DNA of 64,000 bases, from NCBI RefSeq assembly GCF_001445655.1, contig NZ_LNBE01000006.1:1-64000 (forward strand), written 5' to 3'. How positions within the stretch are numbered: the first letter of the stretch is position 1; every line of letters starts with the position of its first letter. The notes under the pieces are model-generated. The model did not search any database. It had not been told where the DNA came from and saw only the letters and a program-made list of their open reading frames with translations. This DNA comes from Streptomyces roseifaciens (GTDB lineage: Bacteria; Actinomycetota; Actinomycetes; Streptomycetales; Streptomycetaceae). Below, in pieces: positions 17,544-26,591 of the stretch. The position numbers and the translations under genes are program-made.

Positions 17544-18382
17544 CCACGCCCCCGCGGGTCGTATCGCAGCCCCTGCCGCCCGAGGACCGGGCGACCATGG
17601 AGCTGCGCAGGGTGGAGGTGCCGTCCCAGGCGGCGCCCCGGCCCGTACGGACCGGGGGGCGTGCCGCGCGGCGGCATGCGGCCCGGCGGGCGCGCAGGGG
17701 CAGTCTGGGCGTGCGGCTGTGCCGTTTCACGGGCGAGCTGTTCATCACGGCCGGCCTGGTGATGCTGCTGTTCGTGGCCTACCAGCTGTGGTGGACGAAC
17801 GTCCGCGCCCTGCAGCAGGCCGGCGGGGCCGCCCACCACCTGCAGAGCCGCTGGGACGAGGAGGAGCAGGGCGCCGACCGGGACGCCGGGGCGTTCTCGC
17901 CCGGCGAGGGCTTCGCGATCGTCTACATCCCGGCGCTGGACGTGAAGGCCCCGATCGCCGAGGGCGTCGGCAAGCAGAAGATCCTCGACCGCGGCATGGT
18001 CGGCCACTACGGGGAGGGTCCCCTCAAGACCGCGATGCCGTGGGACGAGAAGGGCAACTTCGCCCTCGCGGGGCACCGCAACACCCATGGCGAACCGTTC
18101 CGCTACGTCAACCGCCTGAAGCCCGGCGACAAGATCGTGGTGGAGACGCGCAGCGCCTTCTACACGTATGAGATGACGAGCCGTCTGGAGCAGACCCCAC
18201 CGGCGAACGTCGGGGTCATCTCCCCTGTCCCCGCCGGCTCCGGCTTCCGCGGCCCCGGCCGCTACATCACGCTCACCACCTGTACCCCCGAGTTCACCAG
18301 TACCTACCGCCTGATCGTGTGGGGCAAGATGGTCGACGAGCGGCCCCGGAGCAAGGGAAAGCCGGATGCGCTCGTCAACTGA
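17540..18382 (+). CDS. srtE: Class E sortase, copy 2
   Basis: 280 residues; GTG start overlaps the pabA stop by 4 bp. A basic cytoplasmic N-terminus (about 1-65, many Arg) leads to a membrane helix (LFITAGLVMLLFVAYQLWW) and the sortase domain. Catalytic histidine in FALAGHRNTHGEPF, cysteine in ITLTTCTPEFTSTYRLIVWG. The TLTTCTP form is that of the SrtE enzymes that anchor chaplins needed for aerial growth in Streptomyces coelicolor. Confidence 0.93.
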   Translation: MTTPPRVVSQPLPPEDRATMELRRVEVPSQAAPRPVRTGGRAARRHAARRARRGSLGVRLCRFTGELFITAGLVMLLFVAYQLWWTNVRALQQAGGAAHHLQSRWDEEEQGADRDAGAFSPGEGFAIVYIPALDVKAPIAEGVGKQKILDRGMVGHYGEGPLKTAMPWDEKGNFALAGHRNTHGEPFRYVNRLKPGDKIVVETRSAFYTYEMTSRLEQTPPANVGVISPVPAGSGFRGPGRYITLTTCTPEFTSTYRLIVWGKMVDERPRSKGKPDALVN

Positions 18383-18430
18383 GACACGCGGGAAACGCGG
18401 GAAGAACAGCGAAGCGGGGGACGAACGTCT

Positions 18431-19117
18431 GTGGCACGGACTGACCGGGGACGGGGGCGCCTCGCCGTCGCCGTGAGCGTCATCGGCGAACTGCTGATCA
18501 CGGCGGGCGTGGTCATGGCCCTCTTCGTCGTCTACTCCCTGTGGTGGACGAACGTCCTCGCCGACCGCGAGGCGAAGCGCCAGGGCCACGCGGTGCGCAA
18601 CACCTGGGCGAAGCAGGGCCCGGGCGCCCTCGACACCAAGGACGGCATCGGCTTCCTGCACGTGCCGGCGATGAGGAACGGCGAGGTCCTGGTCAAGAGC
18701 GGCACCGCCACCGACGTCCTCAACGAGGGCGTCGCCGGCTTCTACCGCTCCCCGGTGAAGGCCGCCATGCCCTGGGACAAGCAGGGCAACTTCACCCTGG
18801 CCGCCCACCGGGACGGGCACGGCGCGAAGTTCCACAACATCGACAAGGTGAGGACCGGCGACCGGGTCGTCTTCGAGACGCGCGACGTCTGGTACGTCTA
18901 CAAGGTCTACGCGGAGCTGAAGGAGACCTCGAAGTACAACGTCCAGGTCCTCGACCCGGTCCCGAAGGAGTCCGGCGTCACCAAGCCGGGCCGCTACCTG
19001 ACCCTGACGACCTGCACGCCGGTCTACACCTCCGACTACCGCTACATCGTCTGGGCGGAGCTGGAGCGTACGGAGAAGGTCGACGCGGAGCGCACGAAGC
19101 CGCGCGAGCTGCGCTAG
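18431..19117 (+). CDS. srtE: Class E sortase, copy 3
   Basis: 228 residues, the most compact of the three. Membrane helix at about 15-40 (LLITAGVVMALFVVYSLWW), then the sortase domain with catalytic histidine in FTLAAHRDGHGAKF and cysteine in LTLTTCTPVYTSDYRYIVWAEL. It lies 48 bp after copy 2 and ends the plus-strand operon. Copies 2 and 3 match the paired SrtE arrangement of this locus in S. coelicolor; copy 1 is more distant in sequence. Confidence 0.93.
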   Translation: MARTDRGRGRLAVAVSVIGELLITAGVVMALFVVYSLWWTNVLADREAKRQGHAVRNTWAKQGPGALDTKDGIGFLHVPAMRNGEVLVKSGTATDVLNEGVAGFYRSPVKAAMPWDKQGNFTLAAHRDGHGAKFHNIDKVRTGDRVVFETRDVWYVYKVYAELKETSKYNVQVLDPVPKESGVTKPGRYLTLTTCTPVYTSDYRYIVWAELERTEKVDAERTKPRELR

Positions 19118-19222
19118 GCCTTTCCCCGAAGCCAGGTTCGGCACCGCCGGGCCGCGCCGTCGTGGTGGCCCGCCGCGGCGGCGGAAGAAAATGCCCGCCG
19201 CCACGGCGAAGTGCCACAACGG

Positions 19223-19260
19223 CGAGGGTCCGGCGGAAGAAGCACCCCGCCGGACCCTCG
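19223..19260. terminator. Bidirectional hairpin terminator between sortase and kinase operons
   Basis: A perfect 14-bp inverted repeat (CGAGGGTCCGGCGG and its complement, 10-base loop) lies in the gap between the plus-strand sortase operon and the minus-strand kinase gene. A second GC hairpin sits at about 19,155-19,208. Confidence 0.8.
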
Positions 19261-19283
19261 GTTCTGCCTGAACGCCGGAGGCG

Positions 19284-21320
19284 CTAGTGGCGGCGGCCGC
19301 CGATGAAGCCGCCTCCGATGAAGCCCGTGTCGCCGGTGGTGCCCTGGTCACCGCCGGGGGTGCCGGGGGTGCCCGTGTCACCGCCCGGGAGGCCCGCCGT
19401 GGTCGTCACGTCGACCGGGGAGTTCTTGGCGACCTGGGTGCCCGGCATCGGGTTCGTGGTCTGCACGACGGCGTTGTCGTCCTGCGGGCCCATGATGTTG
19501 CCGACCTTCAGGCCCGCGCCCTCGATCTCCTTCTTGGCGTCCTTGAGCTTGTGCGTCAGCACGCCCGGCACCGCGACGTTCTGCGAGCCCTTGGCCACGG
19601 TCAGGGTGACCGTGGAGCCCTGGGCGGCCTGGGTGTTGCCGTCGGGGCTCTGCTTGGTGACCGTGCCCGGGGCCTGTCCGGGGGCGTCCTCCTCGGTCAC
19701 CGACACCTTGAAGCCGTTGTCCTGCAGCTGCTTCTTCGCGGCCTCGACGTTCTGGCCCACCACGGACGGCACCGTCTTGGTCGGCTTGGACTCCGCGACG
19801 GTCAGGGTGACCTCGGAGCCCTTCTCGGCCTTGGTGTCGCCCTTGGGGTTCTGCGAGAGGACCGTGCCCGCGGTGACGCCGTCGGTCACCTTGGTCTTGG
19901 TGCTGACCTGGAAGCCCTTGCCCTCCAGGATCTGCCGGGCGTTCTCCAGCTGCTTCTCGGTGACGTCCGGGACCTCGACCTTGGCCGCGCCCTCGGACAC
20001 CTTGACCTTGACCTCGCCGCCGCGGTCGATCTTGCCGCCGCCCGTCGGGTCCTGCTCGCAGATCTTGCCCTTGGGCTGCTCGCAGGTGGCCGTGCCGTTC
20101 TCGACGACCTTGAAGTCGCCGTTGACGCCCTGCTGCTGAGCATCCTTCAGCGTCTGTCCGACGAGGTTGGGCACCGACACCTTGGAGGCGTTGTTGCTGC
20201 CGCTGAAGAGCGACTTGCCGATGAAGATCGCACCGACCAGCACCAGCACGCCCGCGAGGATCAGCAGGATCGTCGACAGGTTGCTCTTCTTGCCGCCGCC
20301 TCCGCCGCGCCGCCGGCCGCTGCCGTCGTCGTAGCCGCCGTACCCGCCGTCGTCGTCGCGGACGGGCGGCAGCATGGAGGTCTGACCCGGGCCCTGCTGC
20401 GGGGCCTGGGGGCGGAGCATGGCCGTCGGGGCGTCCGCGCCGTAGCCCACGACGCCCATGGAGGCCGTGGCGGCGACGGGCTGGCCCTCCAGGGCCGCCT
20501 CGATGTCGGCGCGCATCTCGTCGGCCGACTGGTAGCGGTAGTCCGGGTCCTTGGCCAGCGCCTTGAGGACGATGGCGTCCATCTCGGGCGTGATCTCGGG
20601 GTCGTGGACGCTCGGCGGGTTCGGCTCTTCCCGCACGTGCTGGTAGGCGACGGCCACGGGGGAGTCGCCGATGAACGGCGGCCGCACGGCCAGCAGCTCG
20701 TAGAGCAGGCAGCCGGTCGAGTAGAGGTCCGAGCGCGCGTCGACCTGCTCGCCCTTGGCCTGCTCCGGGGAGAGGTACTGGGCGGTGCCGATCACGGCCG
20801 CGGTCTGCGTCATCGTCATGCCGGAGTCGCCCATGGCGCGGGCGATGCCGAAGTCCATGACCTTGACCTGGCCGGTGCGGGTCAGCATGACGTTCGCCGG
20901 CTTGATGTCGCGGTGGACGATGCCGGCCCGGTGGGAGTACTCCAGCGCCTGCAGGACGCCGATGGTCATCTCCAGCGAACGCTCGGGCAGCAGCTTGCGC
21001 CCGGAGTGCAGCAGCTCGCGCAGCGTCGACCCGTCCACGTACTCCATGACGATGTACGGGATCGAGACGCCGTCGACGTAGTCCTCGCCGGTGTCGTAGA
21101 CGGCGACGATCGACGGGTGGTTGAGCGAGGCGGCCGACTGGGCCTCACGGCGGAACCGGGCCTGGAAGGACGGGTCGCGGGCGAGGTCCACCCGCAGCGT
21201 CTTCACGGCGACGGTGCGGCCGAGCCGGGTGTCGTGGGCGAGGTAGACCTCGGCCATGCCACCGCGGCCGAGCACCGAGCCCAGCTCGTACCGGCCGCCG
21301 AGGCGACGCGGCTCTTCCAT
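19284..21320 (-). CDS. pknB: Ser/Thr protein kinase with four PASTA domains
   Basis: 678 residues. Kinase domain at about 12-275 with GRGGMAEVYLA, VAVKTL, catalytic loop HRDIKPANVM, DFG and the activation loop GTAQYLSPEQ. A disordered Gly/Asp juxtamembrane part leads to one membrane helix (about 350-370), then four extracellular PASTA repeats that sense peptidoglycan stems, and a low-complexity Gly/Thr tail ending FIGGGFIGGRRH. It is the last gene of the operon fhaA-fhaB-PP2C-ftsW-pbpA-pknB; it phosphorylates division and cell-wall proteins and is reversed by the PP2C phosphatase. Confidence 0.96.
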   Translation of the reverse strand: MEEPRRLGGRYELGSVLGRGGMAEVYLAHDTRLGRTVAVKTLRVDLARDPSFQARFRREAQSAASLNHPSIVAVYDTGEDYVDGVSIPYIVMEYVDGSTLRELLHSGRKLLPERSLEMTIGVLQALEYSHRAGIVHRDIKPANVMLTRTGQVKVMDFGIARAMGDSGMTMTQTAAVIGTAQYLSPEQAKGEQVDARSDLYSTGCLLYELLAVRPPFIGDSPVAVAYQHVREEPNPPSVHDPEITPEMDAIVLKALAKDPDYRYQSADEMRADIEAALEGQPVAATASMGVVGYGADAPTAMLRPQAPQQGPGQTSMLPPVRDDDGGYGGYDDGSGRRRGGGGGKKSNLSTILLILAGVLVLVGAIFIGKSLFSGSNNASKVSVPNLVGQTLKDAQQQGVNGDFKVVENGTATCEQPKGKICEQDPTGGGKIDRGGEVKVKVSEGAAKVEVPDVTEKQLENARQILEGKGFQVSTKTKVTDGVTAGTVLSQNPKGDTKAEKGSEVTLTVAESKPTKTVPSVVGQNVEAAKKQLQDNGFKVSVTEEDAPGQAPGTVTKQSPDGNTQAAQGSTVTLTVAKGSQNVAVPGVLTHKLKDAKKEIEGAGLKVGNIMGPQDDNAVVQTTNPMPGTQVAKNSPVDVTTTAGLPGGDTGTPGTPGGDQGTTGDTGFIGGGFIGGRRH

Positions 21321-21481
21321 AGCTCCAGCCCTTCCGTTTTCCTGACCGCACCTTCACTACGTCCGGCGGTGTGCTGTCCGGCATACCGTACCCGGCACGT
21401 CGCGCCCCTTCCGGCCGCGACGGCCACCTGATACACGACCGGTACCGTCACCCGCGTCGCCGGACGCGGAGGTGAGCGGCC

Positions 21482-22936
21482 TCACTTCGAGGTGCTGAGC
21501 ACCGCCTCCATGACCTTCTTCGCGATCGGCGCGGCGAGCGCGCCACCGGCGATGTCGTCACGCATCGTGTCCGAACCCTCGATCACGACGGCGACCGCGA
21601 CGGGAGAGCCGTTGGCGCTCTTGGCGTAGGAGATGAACCAGGCGTACGGGTTCTCGCTGTTGGCCACGCCGTGCTGAGCGGTTCCGGTCTTGCCGCCGAC
21701 CGTGACACCGGGGATCCGGCCGTTCTTGCCGGTGCCGTCGTTGACCACCGTCTCCATGGCCGACTGCAGCTTCCGGGCGGTGTCCCGCGACATCGCCTGG
21801 GACAGCTCCTTCGGCTGGTGCGTCTCGATCACGTTGAGGTTGGGGGCGCGCACCTTGTCGACCATGTACGGCTCCATGAGCTTGCCGTCATTGGCGACCG
21901 CGGCGGCCACCATGGCCATCTGCAGCGGCGTGGCGCGGTTGGAGGCCTGACCGATGCCGTCCATGGCGTTCTGCGGACGGTTGTCCTTGGGGTAGATGCT
22001 CTGGGCGGCGCGCACGGGGGTGTCGAGCTTGTCGTTGTTGTAGCCGAACTTCTGCGCCTGCTCCATCATCTTCTTGTTGCCGAGGTCGGCGCTGACCTTG
22101 CCGAAGACGGTGTTGCAGGACCACTGCATGGCCACCCGCAGCGAGGCGTCCTTGCAGGGGATGTCCCCCTCGTTCTTCAGCGGGGTGACCGTGTCCGGCA
22201 GCGTCCAGGGCAGCGGCGAGTCCGTCTTGGAGTCGACGTCCTTGTACAGCCCGTTCTCCAGGGCCGCAGCGGCCGTCACGACCTTGAAGGTCGAACCCGG
22301 CGGGTAGGTCTCGCGCAGCGCCCGGTTGAGCATGGGCTTGTTCTTGTCGCCGTCCAGCGACGTCCATTCCTTGCCGTCGTTGGCGCCCGCGATCTTCGAC
22401 GGGTCGTAGGACGGCGTGGACGCCAGGGCGAGGATCTTGCCGGTGCGCGGGTCGATGGCCGCGACGGCGCCCTTCTTGTCGCCCAGGCCCTCGAAGGCGG
22501 CCTTCTGGGCCTTGCTGTTCAGGGTGGTGATCACGTCACCGCCCTTCTTCCCCTTGCCCGTGAGCATGTCGACGGTGCGGTTGAAGAACAGGCGGTCGTC
22601 GTCGCCGATGAGGACGCTGTCGTACAGCTTCTCCAGCTGGGTGGCGCCGTAGACCTGCGAGGAGCGGCCGGTGACGGGCGCCCACATGGCGCCGTCGTTG
22701 TACGTCCGCTTGTACTTGAAGTCCACGCCGCCGGTCTCCACGGAGCCGGTGATGGCCTGGCCGTCCACGATGATGTTGCCGCGGGGCTGGCTGTAGCGGG
22801 CGATGTCGACGCGGCGGTTGTTCTTGTGCGTCTTGAGGTCGTCCGCCTGGACGAACTGCAGCCAGTTGTCCCGCAGCAGCAGGGCCAGAACGAGGAGGCC
22901 GCAGAAGATCGCGATCCTGCGTACGGGCTTGTTCAC
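21482..22936 (-). CDS. pbpA: Penicillin-binding protein (class B transpeptidase)
   Basis: 484 residues. One N-terminal membrane anchor (IAIFCGLLVLALLL), a non-catalytic domain, then the transpeptidase domain with Ser215 in GSTFK, the SCN motif in QWSCNTVF, and KTG in GGKTGTAQHG. Cross-links peptidoglycan outside the membrane. ATG start overlaps the ftsW stop by 4 bp, so the pair is translationally coupled, as for an elongation or division SEDS/bPBP complex. Confidence 0.95.
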   Translation of the reverse strand: MNKPVRRIAIFCGLLVLALLLRDNWLQFVQADDLKTHKNNRRVDIARYSQPRGNIIVDGQAITGSVETGGVDFKYKRTYNDGAMWAPVTGRSSQVYGATQLEKLYDSVLIGDDDRLFFNRTVDMLTGKGKKGGDVITTLNSKAQKAAFEGLGDKKGAVAAIDPRTGKILALASTPSYDPSKIAGANDGKEWTSLDGDKNKPMLNRALRETYPPGSTFKVVTAAAALENGLYKDVDSKTDSPLPWTLPDTVTPLKNEGDIPCKDASLRVAMQWSCNTVFGKVSADLGNKKMMEQAQKFGYNNDKLDTPVRAAQSIYPKDNRPQNAMDGIGQASNRATPLQMAMVAAAVANDGKLMEPYMVDKVRAPNLNVIETHQPKELSQAMSRDTARKLQSAMETVVNDGTGKNGRIPGVTVGGKTGTAQHGVANSENPYAWFISYAKSANGSPVAVAVVIEGSDTMRDDIAGGALAAPIAKKVMEAVLSTSK

Positions 22937-24393
22937 GGGCGGACCACCTGGGTCATCTCGGCGTCTGTGGACGGGGCGGGGGCCGGGGCCGGACGCCGCG
23001 CCGTGTCGCTGATCTTTATCAGGATGGCGATCAGCGCCCAGTTGGCGATCACGGACGAACCGCCCTGGGCGAGGAACGGCATGGTCATACCGGTCAGCGG
23101 GATGAGGCCCATGACACCGCCCGCCACGACGAAGACCTGGATGCCGAAGGCGGCGGCGAGGCCGGTGGCGAGCAGCTTGCCGAAGGGGTCGCGGGCGGCG
23201 AGGGCCGTCCGCATGCCGCGCTCCACGATCAGGCCGTAGATCAGCAGGATCGCCATGGCGCCGGCCAGTCCGAGCTCCTCGCCGTAGGAGGCGAAGATGA
23301 AGTCGGAGTTGGCGGCGAACTGGATCAGGTCGGAGGCGCCCTGGCCCCAGCCGGTGCCGAAGACGCCGCCGGAGCCGAAGGCGAACATGGCCTGGGCGAT
23401 CTGCTCGGTGGTGGCCCAGGACGGGCGCGGGTTGTCGTAGACCGCGAAGGGGTGCAGCCAGGCCATCACTCGGACCTTGACGTGCGGCTCGACGGAGCCG
23501 ACGACGGCCGCGCCGCCCGCCGACATCAGCAGACCGAAGACGATCCAGCTGGTGCGCTCGGTGGCGACGTACAGCATGACGACGAACATGCCGAAGAACA
23601 GCAGCGACGAGCCCAGGTCGGTCTCGAAGACGAGGATGACGAGGCTGAGCGCCCAGACGGCGAGGATCGGGCCGAGGTCGCGGCCGCGGGGCAGGTAGAG
23701 CCCCATGAAGCGGCGGCTGGCCAGGGCCAGGGCGTCCCGCTTCACCATCAGGTAGCCGGCGAAGAAGATCGCCAGGATGATCTTCGCGAACTCACCGGGC
23801 TGGATGGAGCCGAGGCCGGGGATCGTGATCCAGATCTTGGCGCCGAACTTCCCGGGGAAGAACACCGGGGCGACCAGCAGGATCAGCGCGACCACCATCG
23901 AGATGTAGGTGTAGCGCTGCAGGATGCGGTGGTCCTTGAGGAAGATGATCACACCGACGAACAGTGCGATGCCCAAGGCCGAGAACATCAGCTGGTTGGG
24001 GGCGGAGGCCTGGAAGGTGAAGCCCTGGGCCTTGGCCAGGCGCGCCAGGCGCTCCGACTGGTCCAGCCGCCAGATCATCACGAGGCCGAGCCCGTTGAGC
24101 AGGGTGGCCAGCGGCAGCAGCAGCGGGTCGGCGTACTTGGCGAACTTGCGCACGACCAGGTGGCCGACGCCGCCGAGCAGGCCGAGGCCCAGCCCGTAGC
24201 CGAGCATGCCGGAGGGCATCTCGCCGTTGAGCGCGAGGCCGACGTTGGCGTAGGCGAAGCACGGCAGGATGACGGCGAACGCGAGCAGGGCGAGCTCGGT
24301 GTTGCGCCGGCTGGGCGGGCCCACGGTGCTGATCGTGGTCGTCGCGGTCGTGTTGCTGCCCGCGCTGGATGGCATGGATGGCATGGCTGACAT
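22933..24393 (-). CDS. ftsW: FtsW/RodA/SpoVE family SEDS glycosyltransferase
   Basis: 486 residues with about 11-12 membrane helices. SEDS polymerises lipid II; signature segments include GFQASAPNQ-like region (TFQASAPNQLMFSA), IPGLGSIQPGEFAKI, and FIFASYGEELGLAG, with the loop FETDLGSSLLFF. I start at ATG 24393 (MSAMPSMPSSAG) with GGGGG upstream; the longer frame is shadow sequence of the phosphatase gene. The partner transpeptidase follows directly. Confidence 0.94.
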   Translation of the reverse strand: MSAMPSMPSSAGSNTTATTTISTVGPPSRRNTELALLAFAVILPCFAYANVGLALNGEMPSGMLGYGLGLGLLGGVGHLVVRKFAKYADPLLLPLATLLNGLGLVMIWRLDQSERLARLAKAQGFTFQASAPNQLMFSALGIALFVGVIIFLKDHRILQRYTYISMVVALILLVAPVFFPGKFGAKIWITIPGLGSIQPGEFAKIILAIFFAGYLMVKRDALALASRRFMGLYLPRGRDLGPILAVWALSLVILVFETDLGSSLLFFGMFVVMLYVATERTSWIVFGLLMSAGGAAVVGSVEPHVKVRVMAWLHPFAVYDNPRPSWATTEQIAQAMFAFGSGGVFGTGWGQGASDLIQFAANSDFIFASYGEELGLAGAMAILLIYGLIVERGMRTALAARDPFGKLLATGLAAAFGIQVFVVAGGVMGLIPLTGMTMPFLAQGGSSVIANWALIAILIKISDTARRPAPAPAPSTDAEMTQVVRP

Positions 24394-24415
24394 GAGTTGA
24401 TGGCCCCCTACGGCT

Positions 24416-26008
24416 TCACTGCTGAGCGCTGCACTGCGGGACCAACTTCTGCTCTTCCTCGGTGAGGGTGGGGACCGGGCTGGGCACCGGGCTTGCCTGG
24501 GCGGAGAGGCCGGTGGCTCCCGGCTTGGCGTCGGTCTTCGGGTCCTTGGGGTCCTTGGGGAGGTCGCCCACGGCACCGCCGGCCCGGTCGCCGCTCTGCT
24601 TCTCCTTCTCCCGCTGCTGCTGCTCGGCCTTGCGCCGCTCGTCTTCCTTCTTGCAGGCGCCGGCGAGCAGGGCGAGGTCCTTGGCCTTCTGCTCCGCCTT
24701 CTCGCGGCTGTCGAGGGCGATGGTGTCCTCGACGCGGCTGCGCTGGTCGACGGGCAGGTACTTGAGTTCGATCTCGGGGTGGTCCCGGTAGAGCTTGCTC
24801 AGGCTGACCCACGCCAGGTCCTGGTTGATGCCCTGGTAGACCGCCACGTGGTTGTTGTCCTTGGCGCCCACGTAGTACTGGGTCTGGGTCCAGCTGTAGC
24901 CGCCGTAGAGGCCGCCCGCGACGACGCCGAGGACGACGGCGAGGATCAGCGACCGCTTGAGCCACCGGCCGCGCCCGGGCTCCTTGACGAAGTCCTCGTC
25001 CATGAAGGCGCCGAACGAGCCGTCCGGTGTGCCGCCCATGCCGCCGTCGCCGCTGCCGGGCGGGCCGAAGGCGCCGCCGGGCTGCTGCACCGGCGCGGGC
25101 CGGTTGGCGCGGGCGTGCTCGGCGGCCCGCCCGGCCGGGGTCTGCATGGCGCCGTCGACGCCCATCTGCAGCTGGTTCTCGGCGACCGCGCCGACGATCA
25201 CCGGCGTGTCGTTGAGCTGCTGGGCGAGGGTGTCGCCGCCGTCGACGTCGAGGACGTCGGCGACGATGCAGGTGATGTTGTCGGGACCGCCGCCGCGCAG
25301 GGCGAGCTGGATCAGCTCCTGGACCGTCTCGTGGGGGCCCTGGTAGCTGGCGAGGGTCTCCTCCATCGTCTGGTGGCTGACGACGCCGGACAGGCCGTCG
25401 GAGCAGATCAGATAGCGGTCGCCCGCGCGGACCTCGCGGATCGAGAGGTCGGGCTCGACGTGGTCGCCACTGCCCAGCGCGCGCATCAGCAGGGAGCGCT
25501 GCGGGTGGGTGGTGGCCTCCTCCTCGGTGATCCGGCCCTCGTCCACCAGCCGCTGCACCCAGGTGTGGTCCTGGGTGATCTGGGTGAGGACGCCGTCGCG
25601 CAGCAGGTACGCGCGGGAGTCGCCGACGTGCACGAGGCCGAGCCGCTGGCCGGTCCACAGCAGGGCGGTCAGGGTCGTGCCCATGCCCTCCAGCTGGGGG
25701 TCCTCCTCGACCATCACGCGCAGCTGGTCGTTGGCGCGCTGCACGGCGGTGCCGAGGGAGGTCAGGATGTCCGAGCCGGGGACGTCGTCGTCGAGCTGGA
25801 CGAGGGTGGAGATCACCTCGGAGCTGGCGACCTCGCCCGCGGCCTGGCCGCCCATGCCGTCGGCGATGGCGAGCAGGCGCGGGCCGGCGTAACCGGAGTC
25901 CTCGTTGCCCTCCCGGATCATGCCCTTGTGCGATCCGGCGGCGAAGCGCAGTGACAGACTCATGCGCACCTCGCCCGTCGGCTCCGGGTACAGCCCCTTC
26001 CCAGCCAC
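24416..26008 (-). CDS. PP2C-family Ser/Thr phosphatase (PstP-like) with membrane anchor
   Basis: About 530 residues. PP2C domain at about 15-260 with GMIREGNEDSGY, IADGMGGQAAGEVAS, VHVGDSRAYLL, CSDGLSG and GGGPDNITCIV holding the metal-binding aspartates. After a Gly/Pro-rich linker comes one membrane helix (LILAVVLGVVAGGLYGGY) and an extracellular charged tail rich in Lys/Glu/Gln. Dephosphorylates PknB and its targets. The start is uncertain: GTG at 26008 has GGAGG 9 bp upstream, while an ATG at 25963 (MSLSLRFAAG) also has GAGG; the domain is intact either way. Confidence 0.94.
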   Translation of the reverse strand: MAGKGLYPEPTGEVRMSLSLRFAAGSHKGMIREGNEDSGYAGPRLLAIADGMGGQAAGEVASSEVISTLVQLDDDVPGSDILTSLGTAVQRANDQLRVMVEEDPQLEGMGTTLTALLWTGQRLGLVHVGDSRAYLLRDGVLTQITQDHTWVQRLVDEGRITEEEATTHPQRSLLMRALGSGDHVEPDLSIREVRAGDRYLICSDGLSGVVSHQTMEETLASYQGPHETVQELIQLALRGGGPDNITCIVADVLDVDGGDTLAQQLNDTPVIVGAVAENQLQMGVDGAMQTPAGRAAEHARANRPAPVQQPGGAFGPPGSGDGGMGGTPDGSFGAFMDEDFVKEPGRGRWLKRSLILAVVLGVVAGGLYGGYSWTQTQYYVGAKDNNHVAVYQGINQDLAWVSLSKLYRDHPEIELKYLPVDQRSRVEDTIALDSREKAEQKAKDLALLAGACKKEDERRKAEQQQREKEKQSGDRAGGAVGDLPKDPKDPKTDAKPGATGLSAQASPVPSPVPTLTEEEQKLVPQCSAQQ

Positions 26009-26038
26009 GCTGCCCACCCTCCGGTCGTCATGGTCCTA

Positions 26039-26581
26039 CTACTTCCGCAGCTCGATGACGGTCTTGCCGATGCGGATCGGCGCGCCGAGCGGGATCGGGG
26101 TCGGGGTGGTCAGCCGCGTGCGGTCGAGATACGTGCCGTTGGTCGAACCCAGGTCCTCGACGATCCACTGGCCGTCGCGGTCGGGGTAGATCCTGGCATG
26201 CCGGCTGGAGGCGTAGTCGTCGTCCAGCACGATCGTGGAGTCGTGGGCGCGTCCCAGCGAGATGGTCTGGCCCTGGAGGGCGACCGTGGTGCCCGTGAGG
26301 GAGCCCTCGGAGACCACGAGCTTGGTGGGGGCGCCGCGGCGGCCCCGGTCCGCGCGCCGGTCGGCCCGGCGCCCGCCCGCCTGCTGCTGGCGCTGCTGCG
26401 GGGGCGCGGTCTGGGCCTGCGCGCGCTGCGGCTGCCGCTCGGGACCGCCCCGGCGGGAGCCACGCTGGGTGACCCGGGTGCCGAAGAGATCACTGCGGAT
26501 GACCTGTACGGCCACGATCACGAACAGCCACAGTACGGCGAGGAAACCCAACCGCATGACCGTGAGGGTCAGCTCTGACAT
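26039..26581 (-). CDS. fhaB: FHA-domain membrane protein (FhaB/FipA type)
   Basis: 180 residues. An N-terminal membrane helix (LGFLAVLWLFVIVAVQVI, about 8-26) is followed by an Arg/Gln-rich linker and a C-terminal FHA domain (about 95-178) with GRAHDSTIVLDDDYASSRHARI and DLGSTNGTYLD, whose Ser/Arg/Asn bind phosphothreonine. It would dock phosphorylated partners of the neighbouring kinase to the membrane. The ATG follows GGGGG; the much longer upstream frame is not coding. Confidence 0.92.
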   Translation of the reverse strand: MSELTLTVMRLGFLAVLWLFVIVAVQVIRSDLFGTRVTQRGSRRGGPERQPQRAQAQTAPPQQRQQQAGGRRADRRADRGRRGAPTKLVVSEGSLTGTTVALQGQTISLGRAHDSTIVLDDDYASSRHARIYPDRDGQWIVEDLGSTNGTYLDRTRLTTPTPIPLGAPIRIGKTVIELRK

Positions 26582-26591
26582 TGCCCCCGCT

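Noticed and set aside
24408..25658. Arg/Pro-rich frame of 416 residues within the phosphatase gene, and similar Arg-rich frames elsewhere
   Set aside because: No domain, no ribosome site, and full overlap with a well-supported gene.
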